Below are positions 8,531 to 16,419 of a DNA stretch of 40,358 nt, piece after piece (position 1 is the stretch's first letter; every line of letters begins with the position of its first letter). The position numbers and the translations under genes are program-made. Source of the DNA: an uncultured Eisenbergiella sp. (GTDB lineage: Bacteria; Bacillota; Clostridia; Lachnospirales; Lachnospiraceae); contig CAJUEL010000042.1 in NCBI GenBank assembly GCA_910585455.1, positions 1 to 40,358 of the forward strand, in the 5' to 3' direction. A model generated the notes under the pieces. The model had not been told where the DNA came from, did no database searches, and saw only the letters and a list, made by a program, of their open reading frames with translations.

Positions 8531-8664
8531 GTAACAATTCAGCCAGGTCTGCGCGTTCACCGCGCAGACCGTGAGAATTCATGCCGGTAGCAGGCATTCG
8601 CCCCATCGCGAAGCGATTTCCATGGGCGAATGCAGTAACAGTTCAGACCAGGCTGAACTGTTAC
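8531..8664. repeat. 134-bp composite hairpin element, copy B
   Basis: A composite of three nested hairpins: GGTCTGCGCG/CGCGCAGACC (8546-8570, loop TTCAC); ATTCGCCC/GGGCGAAT around ATCGCGAAGCGAT; and GTAACAGTTCAG/CTGAACTGTTAC (8635-8664). It aligns without gaps over 134 bp to 31301-31434. Stem substitutions are paired between the copies, for example ATTCGCCC with GGGCGAAT here and ATCCGCCC with GGGCGGAT there. It occupies the junction between the YcxB-like gene and the EIIC-like gene, and its left part contains the stop codon of the YcxB-like gene. Confidence 0.85.
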
Positions 8665-10677
8665 GTTCGCCGTCATCACAATCGCCGGATTGCCCGATGC
8701 CGTGCCGCCCGCATAAGCATCCAGGGCTATCCCCGTCGCCCCTTCAAACCCCGCCGCCCAGGCCGGGGTGCCGTAAAAGACCAGCGCTCCCTGTCCGTTA
8801 TCCCCGGTAACATAAAACCGCTCCTCTTCTCCCGCCTGCCCAAGCAGACTGTTGAAAATGCCCAGAACCGCTTCATCGATCCAGTCATCATACATCTCCA
8901 TCCGCCAGACGCAGGTCTGTCCCCGCCAGTCCAGCAAAACCTCTATCGTCCCGCTGCCCGCTTCCCAATCCACAGCGTCCGTATTTTCCCGGATGTTTTT
9001 CACATCGTCCAAAACGCTGCCCGGCGCCAGCGCCAGCATGCCATAAAGCACATCGATGTAATCATTGCTGATATCCCAGCCTTCAAAATCGAACCAGAAT
9101 ACCTCGTCGGAATATCCCGCAATCTGCCAGTTTTCATCATAGGATGGCGCGCCCAGCTGCGACAAAAGCCAGGTATAGGGATAGCCCTCCACCCAGACGC
9201 CCAGACCTGCGTCCAGGCTTTCCCGCGCCGCCGCTACCGTTTCCGGCAGCACCGTAAATCCCAGAGAGGAAAGCACCTCCACCTGCCTGTCAAGGGGCAC
9301 ATAGTCCGGATAGTCGGCGGGGTCAAATTCCTCCGGCCAGCCCCGGTCTACAGCATAGTCCTCCGCTATCCATGCCCTTGCCTCCCGCCGCGCGTCCCAT
9401 ACCGCGAGAGCGGCATTCGCCGCCAGATAACCAGCAATCAGCAGGACAAGCAGCGCGTAAAAGAGCCACCCCGGCAGATAGCGCATGCTTTTTCCCTGCA
9501 AAACAGGAATCTGCCGTTGTACGCACCATTGCCGCAGCGTTTCCTCCTGCCCATCATTTTTCAGGCCCTCCTTCGGAATCGGGATAAAATGTCTTTTATC
9601 CTTTTGAAAAAAGAAAAATCCGCCCTGCGTTTCAACCAGACAAAGCAGCTCCCTTACCGGCATGATCACCCTGCTTTCTCCGGGCCTTTCCTGCCTGACA
9701 GCCTCCTGCTCCAGAATGATATGCCATTCCCCGCAGACATCGCTCTGGATGAGCCCCCTGTGAAGCTGCCGCCGGATTTTTTTCTCCGGATGCTCCTTCA
9801 TACCTCTATACAAAAACAAACAGACCAGCGCCACCAGAAAGCCCACCATCAGGCAGGCCCTGCCCATATCGTGAAAAACCAGAAGCGCCGCCGCAAAGCT
9901 TGCCACAACTGCCACGCCGATGATGATAAAAGCCGTTTTTTTACGCTGAAGCTCCGGCAGGGTTCCCGCCCGGACAAGCTCCGTCACATCCACAAGCGTC
10001 CGCACCCAGCGTTCCTCATCCACCCAAAAGGTCAGACGCAGAGCCTCCTGTCCCGCAAAATCAGCGTCCGAAGCTTCTGACATTCCGGCAGCGCCAACGG
10101 CTGTTGTCTCCCATCGCCTGTCAAAATAGACAGCCGCCGATTCCGACCGCCCATCATCCCCAAAAGCCGTCGCCTCCCGCCGCCCGTCAGCACTGGAAGC
10201 CGCCGTTTCCCGCTGTCCGCCCGGATTCTGAATCGATGCCACAAAGGCTTCCCGCTCCTGCCTGTCCGCAAATACCCGAAGCGGCATCGAATACCAGGCC
10301 GGCTGCTTCTTCGCCTGATAATAGCCCAACATGAGCAAATGGGGCGTCACCCGGATCTCCCGGATATTGGCACAGGGAATTTCCCCGTAAAGCTCTGCCT
10401 CCTGCTTCAGCATGCCGTTTTCCACCCATATGGTCCGCCCCTTTTCGCACAGGTTCTTTTTGAACAGGGCATAATTCCTGCCGATGATGACCGCCAGCAA
10501 CAAAAGCCAGAATACAACGATCAGCAAACCGATCCGAAGCGACCAGATGCATTCCAGAATGCAGATCAAAAGCATCAAAAGCCATGGCGCCGGCCGAAGC
10601 CGCTGCTGCTCCCACAGCGCCCGGATGCAAAATTCCATGGTTTCCTGTTTCGTCAGATGAAAGCTGTATTTTTTCAT
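8557..10677 (-). CDS. large membrane protein with two YcxB-like domains
   Basis: A 706-aa protein of unknown function. Seen: a YcxB-like N-terminal part with a helical hairpin at about residues 32-67 and a PH-like strand region to about 150; five degenerate 11-residue repeats (about 157-211); a second TM hairpin near 249-290 followed by another YcxB-like region; a TM at about 405-425; and an extracellular C-terminal part. The last 35 residues (from VTVQPGLNCY) are encoded inside the repeat element at 8531-8664, which also provides the TGA. The native C terminus was therefore probably altered by the element. The start has GGGGAG upstream. It lies 33 nt after the GNAT gene. Confidence 0.7.
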   Translation of the reverse strand: MKKYSFHLTKQETMEFCIRALWEQQRLRPAPWLLMLLICILECIWSLRIGLLIVVFWLLLLAVIIGRNYALFKKNLCEKGRTIWVENGMLKQEAELYGEIPCANIREIRVTPHLLMLGYYQAKKQPAWYSMPLRVFADRQEREAFVASIQNPGGQRETAASSADGRREATAFGDDGRSESAAVYFDRRWETTAVGAAGMSEASDADFAGQEALRLTFWVDEERWVRTLVDVTELVRAGTLPELQRKKTAFIIIGVAVVASFAAALLVFHDMGRACLMVGFLVALVCLFLYRGMKEHPEKKIRRQLHRGLIQSDVCGEWHIILEQEAVRQERPGESRVIMPVRELLCLVETQGGFFFFQKDKRHFIPIPKEGLKNDGQEETLRQWCVQRQIPVLQGKSMRYLPGWLFYALLVLLIAGYLAANAALAVWDARREARAWIAEDYAVDRGWPEEFDPADYPDYVPLDRQVEVLSSLGFTVLPETVAAARESLDAGLGVWVEGYPYTWLLSQLGAPSYDENWQIAGYSDEVFWFDFEGWDISNDYIDVLYGMLALAPGSVLDDVKNIRENTDAVDWEAGSGTIEVLLDWRGQTCVWRMEMYDDWIDEAVLGIFNSLLGQAGEEERFYVTGDNGQGALVFYGTPAWAAGFEGATGIALDAYAGGTASGNPAIVMTANVTVQPGLNCYCIRPWKSLRDGANACYRHEFSRSAR
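10045..10209 (-). repeat. 33-bp degenerate tandem coding repeat (5 units)
   Basis: Inside the YcxB-like gene the linker reads as five 11-residue units beginning with Glu: ETAASSADGRR, EATAFGDDGRS, ESAAVYFDRRW, ETTAVGAAGMS and EASDADFAGQE. The 33-nt unit is diverged, but the Glu-x-x-Ala start and 11-residue spacing are kept. It joins the two YcxB-like halves. Confidence 0.6.
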
Positions 10678-10710
10678 GCCCGCTCACACTCCCCGCATTT
10701 CTGTTCCTTC

Positions 10711-11145
10711 TCACAGGTTCCGCTCCATCACAATCTCGTTCCCGTCCGCTTCCCCCGTCAGCCGAAAGCCACATTTTTGATAAAGGGACCGCGCGGCTTC
10801 ATTTCCTTCAATATAGCACAGGACTACTTTTTGAAACTTCCCATCCCTGCGCATTTCGTCCAAAATGCATCTGGTCGCCGCCATCCCATATCCCTTTCCC
10901 TGATACCGTTCATCTATAAAAAGCTGGCTCAAATCAAAAGCCTCTGCTTCATCGCAATCATAATATAATGCCATTCCCACAGCAACATCGTCATCATAAA
11001 TCAAAACCGCCCTGCTGCGATGCTTCCGGAATGCGTAAGCTCTTGCGAGCAGACGGAATTCATCACTCACATACTCCTTTTGCGTTTCCCTGACATGTAA
11101 TCCCAATCTCCAATTATCGGGACCAATTTCTTCCAACCGAACCAT
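10711..11145 (-). CDS. GNAT-family N-acetyltransferase
   Basis: A 144-aa acetyltransferase. Seen: the acetyl-CoA pyrophosphate loop YQGKGYGMAA (about 81-90) after strand LFIDERY, and the C-terminal motif NEAARSLYQKCGF, typical of the family. The substrate is unknown; the diamine acetyltransferase-like group is possible. The start at 11145 has AAGGAGAGG upstream, and a promoter lies at 11186-11214. It is the first gene of a probable two-gene unit with the YcxB-like gene. Confidence 0.85.
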   Translation of the reverse strand: MVRLEEIGPDNWRLGLHVRETQKEYVSDEFRLLARAYAFRKHRSRAVLIYDDDVAVGMALYYDCDEAEAFDLSQLFIDERYQGKGYGMAATRCILDEMRRDGKFQKVVLCYIEGNEAARSLYQKCGFRLTGEADGNEIVMERNL

Positions 11146-11185
11146 CCAAAGCCCTCTCCTTCCGCCTTGCTTTTACATCCATGAA

Positions 11186-11214
11186 ATTGTACCATAGAAA
11201 GCGGATTTTGTCAG
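11186..11214 (-). promoter_or_regulatory. promoter for the GNAT gene
   Basis: On the minus strand CTGACA (11209-11214), a 17-bp spacer and TACAAT (11186-11191) fit a sigma-A promoter about 40 nt upstream of the GNAT start. Confidence 0.5.
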
Positions 11215-11235
11215 TGCAATTTCATCTATTTCCAT

Positions 11236-11340
11236 AACTATTCGTAATAGTTCAGCCAGGTCTGAACGCAGTGAGTTTTTTTGCGTCCTGTTCCGTTTTG
11301 GAATATCCTGCCGCTTTGTGGAATTTCCCGTTCCGGATAT
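11236..11340. repeat. hairpin plus module shared with the araM/deoR inverted repeat
   Basis: The 402-bp space 11146-11547 between the divergent GNAT and HAD genes holds AACTATT/AATAGTT (11236-11252), then GTTCAG..CTGAAC (11251-11266). From about 11258 to 11340 the sequence matches, with one small gap and several substitutions, the minus strand of about 35885-35962. Both copies share GAACG.AGTGAGTTT, TTTGGAAT and GGAATT.CCCGTT. The rest, to 11470, is GC-rich with no supported gene. Confidence 0.65.
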
Positions 11341-11477
11341 CGCGGCCGGAAACACCCTGTGCCCGGCGCTGCCCCGCCCGCTGCGCATTTGCCCTTCCCG
11401 CTCTGCATGCCTGTCGCTGCCGGAAAACCGCACCCCGCCGCCCGAAAATTGATTTCTCCGGAAACCCGGTTTTTTGC

Positions 11478-11506
11478 TTGTTTCGCGCGCGCATAAATGG
11501 TAAGAT
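11478..11506 (+). promoter_or_regulatory. candidate promoter for the HAD phosphatase gene
   Basis: TTGTTT (11478-11483), a 17-bp spacer and TAAGAT (11501-11506). GATAAT overlaps just downstream. The start codon at 11548 follows at a normal leader length. Confidence 0.4.
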
Positions 11507-11547
11507 AATGACAAAAGCTGAGAGGGAAAACACACAAGGGGGATAAG

Positions 11548-12333
11548 ATGATAAAAGCGATTTTTTTCGATATTGACGGAACGCTGGTGAGCTTTCAAAG
11601 CCACAGGATTCCAGAGTCCACACAGAAGGCGCTCCATGCGCTGCGGCAAAAAGGCATCCTCCTTTTTATCGCAACGGGAAGACCGCCCTGCAACATCACA
11701 TTTTTAAAAGAGCTGATCGATCTGGAGTTTGACGGCTATGTCACGCTGAACGGGCAATACTGCTTTGTGGGCGACACCCTGCTGCGGGATGAAGCGCTGC
11801 CCGACGGCGTAGTCGCCGACATTCTTCCCTATTTAAAGCGTGCCAATATCGCCTGCAATTTCCTCACGCTGGAAGAGGATTTTCTCAATCTGATCAACGA
11901 CCGGGTCCGCGACCAGGCCGCCATGCTCAAATTTGAAAATCCGGAAAGCAGACTGCGGGACGAGGCATATACCCTTTCTCAAAAGGTATACCAGCTCGCT
12001 CCCTTTATTCACGAGGACGAGGAAGCGGAATTTCTCCGCCACATTTCCGGCTGCAAGGCCGCCCGCTGGCATCCCGATTTCACCGACATCATTCCTGCAG
12101 GCGGCGGCAAGCCCAGAGGCATGGACGTCATGCTCACCCACTTCGGGCTGACGCTGTCCCAATCCATGGCATTCGGCGACGGCGGCAACGACATGGATAT
12201 GCTGGTGCACGCTGCAACCGGCGTGGCGATGGGAAACGCCGTCGATAAAATCAAGGCCGCCGCGGATTATGTCACAGACACGGTGGACGATGACGGCATT
12301 TTAAAGGCGCTGGTCCACTTCGGGATTTTATGA
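11548..12333 (+). CDS. Cof-type HAD-IIB phosphatase
   Basis: A 261-aa hydrolase for sugar phosphates or similar small phosphoesters. Seen: motif I FFDIDGTL (nucleophile Asp8, acid Asp10), motif II IATGR, a C2-type cap in the middle, the Lys-containing GGGKPRGMD block and motif IV AFGDGGNDMDML. All four HAD motifs are intact and the length is normal. The ATG has AGGGGGAT upstream. Its last 6 bases overlap the end of the convergent methyltransferase gene, so the two stop codons are interlaced. Confidence 0.9.
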   Translation: MIKAIFFDIDGTLVSFQSHRIPESTQKALHALRQKGILLFIATGRPPCNITFLKELIDLEFDGYVTLNGQYCFVGDTLLRDEALPDGVVADILPYLKRANIACNFLTLEEDFLNLINDRVRDQAAMLKFENPESRLRDEAYTLSQKVYQLAPFIHEDEEAEFLRHISGCKAARWHPDFTDIIPAGGGKPRGMDVMLTHFGLTLSQSMAFGDGGNDMDMLVHAATGVAMGNAVDKIKAAADYVTDTVDDDGILKALVHFGIL

Positions 12334-13059
12334 GGCTTTTCCGGCCTTGAGCAGCAGCATCATCGGCCGGCGCATCTCATCGGCCATGCCGGGAAGGGAT
12401 CGCATTTTCTCTGGAGGCATGGCCTCCTCCAGGGCTTCTATCGCAAAACCTGCGCCAATCAGCCCCATGACGATCTGGGTCAGCGTGTGGTGCTGCTTTT
12501 TCACCTCCTGCCCCAGAAAATCCGTCACCCGCTCTCCCGGATAAAAATACTGATCCACCGGCCAGTGCTTTGGCTTTCCGTTTTCGTCCAGCACCCATTC
12601 CTGCTTCACGCTGCCCGTGAACACCGGATGCTCTATATTAAAAAGAAATGTGCCGCCGGGCTTAAGCGTCTCATATACCTTTCGATAAATGCCGTCCAAA
12701 TCCCGTATATAATGAAGCACCAGATTGGAAATCACCAGGTCGTATTCCTCCGGCGGGTATTCGTAAGCCTCCAGGTCGCAGACCTCATAACGGATCCCGG
12801 GTCCGGCATTTTGCCGCTTTGCCTCCCCGATCATGCGCCGGCTTGCGTCAATGCCCAAAACCGACGCAGCGCCCTTCTCCTGCGCGTATTTGCAATGCCA
12901 GCCATAGCCGCAGCCCAGGTCGAGAATCTTTTTCCGGGACAGATCAGGAAAAAACCGCCGGAATTGCTGCCATTCCCCGGCAGCGGACAATCCCTCCCTG
13001 CTGCGCGGCATCTGCCCATAGGCGTCAAAAAAATTCTGATCATCGTAAATATTGTTCAT
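12328..13059 (-). CDS. class I SAM-dependent methyltransferase
   Basis: A 243-aa methyltransferase with motif I ILDLGCGYGWH (about 44-54), the acidic ribose-binding residue in VLGIDAS, motif IV DLVISNLVLHYI and a post-motif GGTFLFNIEHPVF. This matches the UbiE/Methyltransf_11 group. The substrate is unknown. The ATG lies one base after the stop of the small upstream gene, so the two are in one transcription unit. The 3' end overlaps the HAD gene. Confidence 0.88.
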   Translation of the reverse strand: MNNIYDDQNFFDAYGQMPRSREGLSAAGEWQQFRRFFPDLSRKKILDLGCGYGWHCKYAQEKGAASVLGIDASRRMIGEAKRQNAGPGIRYEVCDLEAYEYPPEEYDLVISNLVLHYIRDLDGIYRKVYETLKPGGTFLFNIEHPVFTGSVKQEWVLDENGKPKHWPVDQYFYPGERVTDFLGQEVKKQHHTLTQIVMGLIGAGFAIEALEEAMPPEKMRSLPGMADEMRRPMMLLLKAGKAS

Positions 13060-13060
13060 A

Positions 13061-13363
13061 TTATAGCTTTACCCCCCGATAAGTGAGCATACCAAAGCCC
13101 AGAAAGGTCTTCAGCCCAAAGGTGACCGTTTCCTCATAATCCAGCCGATAGGGAGGAAGCAGCACCTCTCCCTCCGGCGTCCTTCGGCTCTGGAAGCCCT
13201 TCTTCTGCCTGAAAAACTCCGCCTGCTTTTCATTTGCGAGGTGTACATGCAGCTCCGTGATTTCAAAATCGGAGCAATTGCTGGTGACCACCTCGATCAC
13301 GACCGCCGTTTTTTTCTTTTTCCGCATATATTCCTGCAATGCGGGCTCATAAACAAATTCCAT
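13061..13363 (-). CDS. small protein resembling the CC/Se-motif (HesB-like) family
   Basis: A 100-aa protein with the layout of the small CC/Se-motif proteins: an N-terminal helix, a beta strand AVVIEVV followed by a Cys (TSNCSDFE, Cys31-33 region), and a C-terminal LKTFLGFGMLTYRGVKL. Only one Cys is present at the motif and no in-frame TGA is seen, so it is not a selenoprotein. The function is unknown. A metal or thiol role is suggested only by family resemblance. It has a GGGAGAGAG ribosome site and lies 82 nt after the MBL gene and 1 nt before the methyltransferase gene. Confidence 0.5.
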   Translation of the reverse strand: MEFVYEPALQEYMRKKKKTAVVIEVVTSNCSDFEITELHVHLANEKQAEFFRQKKGFQSRRTPEGEVLLPPYRLDYEETVTFGLKTFLGFGMLTYRGVKL

Positions 13364-13444
13364 CGCTCTCTCCCTGCGTCGCCAGCTCCCGATCGGACAT
13401 CCTTCCCCAAAAAGCAGGCTCCATCCTGCATCCTCTGCGAGTTG

Positions 13445-14320
13445 TTAAAACACAATTTCATCCCCGCTGTGCAGCGCCACAAGCTTTTCTCCCATGATCT
13501 CCTTCATGATCGCAAAAGCCGCCTGTCCGGTACAGTGCCCTGTGAAAAACAGCGTGTTCTTTTCCGCAAGCTCCCGGGAAAGCCGCCTGATATTCTCAAG
13601 CTCCTCCGCCGAATACGCCGCTTTCTGCGCCAGATGAAAGCCGCTGATGACCACATCCGGGTCCTTCCCGAAAATTTCGTTGTACCGATCAAGAATATTC
13701 GCAATCCCGGTATGCGCACAGCCGGACATCAAAATCTGCCGTTCTCCCTGCGCGATGACCAGACATTGCTCATGATCAAAGGTGTCCTGCACAAAACGGT
13801 CGCCCTGCTTCCTTTTCAGGCGCTGATTGCCGCTTGCCGGATATTTCGTCCCGCCAATATCCGAAAATAAAAACAATTCCTCATCAATCTGCAGATCGCC
13901 CTCCACCCAGACACACTGGGAAAGCGTCCCAATCTCTGCAGGCATGCCGATATATTTTTCTCCCTTTTCCATCAGATGATAGTACGCCTCCCGCGCGGAA
14001 GCCTTCACATAAATTTTCGCACCCGGATTCAACCGGGCAAAGGCCGGAACGCCGCCCGCATGGTCATAATGTCCGTGGCTTATGATCACCGTGTCCACCC
14101 CGGAAAGCTCTGTGCCCAGAAGCGCCGCATTTTTCAAAAACAGATCCGTCGCCCCGCAGTCCACCAAAAGCCGGTGCTTTCCCGTTTCCACGTAAAAGCT
14201 CAGACCATGCTCGCTGCCACACTGCCTGCTGCCAGGCGTATCCTCCACCAGATTCACGATACGGAGCTTTCCTCCTTCTGTCCGCTTTGTCATAGCCTCG
14301 CCTGCCCCTTCCTGTCTCAT
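13445..14320 (-). CDS. MBL-fold metallo-hydrolase
   Basis: A 291-aa metallo-beta-lactamase-fold enzyme. Seen: HGHYDHAGG (the HxHxDH zinc motif), further metal ligands in MSGCAHTG, and a C-terminal FTGHCTGQAAF typical of the group annotated as dihydropterin-ribofuranosylaminobenzene-phosphate synthase-like. The actual substrate is unknown. The ATG at 14320 overlaps the preceding TGA (ATGA), favouring coupled translation. A second ATG at 14293 with AGGAAGGGG upstream is an alternative start. Confidence 0.8.
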   Translation of the reverse strand: MRQEGAGEAMTKRTEGGKLRIVNLVEDTPGSRQCGSEHGLSFYVETGKHRLLVDCGATDLFLKNAALLGTELSGVDTVIISHGHYDHAGGVPAFARLNPGAKIYVKASAREAYYHLMEKGEKYIGMPAEIGTLSQCVWVEGDLQIDEELFLFSDIGGTKYPASGNQRLKRKQGDRFVQDTFDHEQCLVIAQGERQILMSGCAHTGIANILDRYNEIFGKDPDVVISGFHLAQKAAYSAEELENIRRLSRELAEKNTLFFTGHCTGQAAFAIMKEIMGEKLVALHSGDEIVF

Positions 14321-14751
14321 TCCTCCAAACCGCCCTGATCAAAAAAACGCACCCGCGTCAGATCCCGAAAAAGCTGCGGCGTGGTCGCCGCTCCCTGATA
14401 CCACTTTCCGTTATAAAAAATAGCACCCTCCAGCACCCCCACTGTCAGGCTGCTGCCGTCCGCGAAACCAAACTCATAGCAGGTATCCGGTTCTCCTTCC
14501 ACCGTCGCGCCAAACCGCCGTGCCAGAACGCCGGCGACCTCGGCTGCCAGCACAATGTCGCCGCTCTTTGTGAGCGTCACAGCCTTTCCGTCCTGCCACA
14601 CCACCGCCGACACCAGATCCGTCCGCCGCTGCAACGTACGCAGCATGGGGATTCCCTGCATCATAAAAAAGGCCAGTAACGTAACCGCCGCCGACACCAC
14701 CGGCGGCAAAATAAACTGCATTCTCTTTTTCCACTTCGATTGCTGCTTCAT
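14317..14751 (-). CDS. single-pass membrane protein of unknown function
   Basis: A 144-aa protein with a basic N terminus (KQQSKWKKR), one TM at about residues 12-34 and an extracytoplasmic domain of about 105 residues containing YEFGFADGSSLTVGV and FYNGKWYQG. I do not recognise a family. The ATG at 14751 is chosen for the AGGGGAAG site upstream. It is translationally coupled to the MBL hydrolase by ATGA. Confidence 0.6.
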   Translation of the reverse strand: MKQQSKWKKRMQFILPPVVSAAVTLLAFFMMQGIPMLRTLQRRTDLVSAVVWQDGKAVTLTKSGDIVLAAEVAGVLARRFGATVEGEPDTCYEFGFADGSSLTVGVLEGAIFYNGKWYQGAATTPQLFRDLTRVRFFDQGGLEE

Positions 14752-14837
14752 TTTGCTTCCCCTGTCCATTCAGATTTTGCCAGCCGCACGGCAACGACAC
14801 AGCTTTTGCCAAACGGCTGTTATCTCCCTCATTTTCC

Positions 14838-14868
14838 ATAACAGCTCAGACAAGTCCGGGCTGTTACC
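14838..14868. repeat. GTAAC-type hairpin repeat, diverged copy
   Basis: Minus strand GTAACAGCCCGGAC, TT, GTCTGAGCTGTTAT. The arms pair with wobble and two mismatches. It is related to the hairpins at 1261 and 8635 and lies in the leader region between two divergent genes. Confidence 0.5.
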
Positions 14869-14926
14869 ATTTTACAATACTCTCCCTCCCCGCACAATAT
14901 TTTTTTATGAAACCCAGAGGAAATGC

Positions 14927-14954
14927 TTGCGCAATAACCAAACTATGGTAGAAT
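14927..14954 (+). promoter_or_regulatory. candidate promoter for the MATE gene
   Basis: TTGCGC (14927-14932), a 16-bp spacer and TAGAAT (14949-14954), about 58 nt before the start codon at 15013. Confidence 0.4.
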
Positions 14955-15012
14955 AAAGCTACTGTCGCAAATTTGCCAGACACGAAAAAACTGACACAAA
15001 AGGAGAATTTCC

Positions 15013-16389
15013 ATGGCTTCCACCGTTCGCAATATGACCGCCGGCTCCCCGGCACGCCTGATCATCTCGTTCGCCTTCCCCCTCATGCTGGGCAACCTGT
15101 TCCAGCAGTTTTATACCATTGCCGACGCCATGATCGTCGGACAGGTGCTCGGCGTCGGCGCGATCGCCGCCGTGGGCGCGGCGGAATGGATCATCTGGAT
15201 GATGCTGGGCATCGTACAGGGCTTTACACAGGGCTTTTCCATCCAAATGGCGCAGGATTTCGGCGCACAGGATTATAAAAGACTCCGGAACGGCATTGTC
15301 AATTCCGCTTTTTTATCCGCCCTCATCGCTGCCCTCCTGCTCCTTTTCGGGCTGGCAGGCGCGGACTGGCTCCTTGCGGTCCTGCACACGCCGGATACGG
15401 TATATGCCGAAACGTCCCTCTACATGCGCACCATTTTCTGGGGCATTCCCGTGGTGATGGCATACAACCTTTTCGCCTCCGTTCTGCGGGCGCTTGGCGA
15501 CGGAAAAACACCGCTTTACGCCATGATCTTCGCCGCTTTTTTGAATATTGTGCTGGATCTTCTCTTTGTGCCCATCCTGCATATGGGCGTGTTCGGCGCC
15601 GCCGCGGCGACTGTGATCGCCCAGCTTTTTTCCGGTCTGTTCTGCCTTGTAAAAATCCTGAAAATCGATCTGTTGAAATTCGGGAAGGAGGACTGGGCTC
15701 TAAATCCCGGACTACATGTGAGGCTCATGGCGCTGGGCGTGCCCATGGCATTCCAGAATGCCGTAATCGCGGTGGGCGGCATGATCTTACAATCCGTCAT
15801 CAACAAATTTGGCGTCATTTTCATCGCGGGCTTCACCGCAGCCAATAAGCTTTACGGCATGCTGGAGGTCGCAGCCACCTCCTATGGCTTCTCCATGACC
15901 ACCTATACCGGTCAGAACCTGGGCGCGGGAAAAATCGACCGCATCAAAAAAGGGTATCGGGAAGCTCTCCTGATCGCCGTCGCAACCTCCCTGCTCATCA
16001 TGGCTGCGATGATCCTGTTTGGAAAACAGATTCTGCTCCTGTTCATTTCCGGAGACGCAAAAACAGTGGCAGACACCCTCGCGGTCGCCTACCACTATCT
16101 GTTCATCATGAGCGTCTTTTTGCCCATTCTCTATTATCTGCATGTGACGCGCTCCTGCCTGCAGGGAATGGGAAACACGCTGCTGCCCATGCTTTCCGGC
16201 TTCGCGGAATTTATCATGCGCACGGGCGCCGCCCTGCTTCTGCCATACCTCATGGGGCAGGAAGGCATTTTTTACGCGGAAATCGCCGCCTGGGCGGGCG
16301 CGGATATCATCCTGTTTTTCAGCTTTTTCTTCTGTATCCGGAAAATCGGACAGCGGGTAAAAAGCACGGATCCGTTACCGCCCGAATGA
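15013..16389 (+). CDS. MATE-family efflux transporter
   Basis: A 458-aa polytopic membrane protein with two MatE halves and about 12 TM helices. It would export drugs or other cationic compounds in exchange for Na+ or H+. Seen: the family N-terminal block SPARLIISFAFPLMLGNLFQ, then FYTIADAMIVGQ, and in the second half GVPMAFQNAVIAVGG. Length is normal for the family. The ATG has AAAGGAGAA upstream and its own promoter. It converges on the FtsW-like gene, with no clear terminator in the 30 bp between them. Confidence 0.92.
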   Translation: MASTVRNMTAGSPARLIISFAFPLMLGNLFQQFYTIADAMIVGQVLGVGAIAAVGAAEWIIWMMLGIVQGFTQGFSIQMAQDFGAQDYKRLRNGIVNSAFLSALIAALLLLFGLAGADWLLAVLHTPDTVYAETSLYMRTIFWGIPVVMAYNLFASVLRALGDGKTPLYAMIFAAFLNIVLDLLFVPILHMGVFGAAAATVIAQLFSGLFCLVKILKIDLLKFGKEDWALNPGLHVRLMALGVPMAFQNAVIAVGGMILQSVINKFGVIFIAGFTAANKLYGMLEVAATSYGFSMTTYTGQNLGAGKIDRIKKGYREALLIAVATSLLIMAAMILFGKQILLLFISGDAKTVADTLAVAYHYLFIMSVFLPILYYLHVTRSCLQGMGNTLLPMLSGFAEFIMRTGAALLLPYLMGQEGIFYAEIAAWAGADIILFFSFFFCIRKIGQRVKSTDPLPPE

Positions 16390-16419
16390 CCCTCCCCCCG
16401 CATAAAGCGGCACGGCATT

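Noticed and set aside
8581..10080. A 499-codon open frame on the plus strand opposite the YcxB-like gene
   Set aside because: It is antisense to a gene with clear domains, is rich in Arg, Pro and His, starts inside a repeat and has no ribosome site; a GC-bias shadow.
13061..13363. Possible selenoprotein in the CC/Se-like family
   Set aside because: The motif position carries Cys with no in-frame TGA, and no SECIS-like element was seen.
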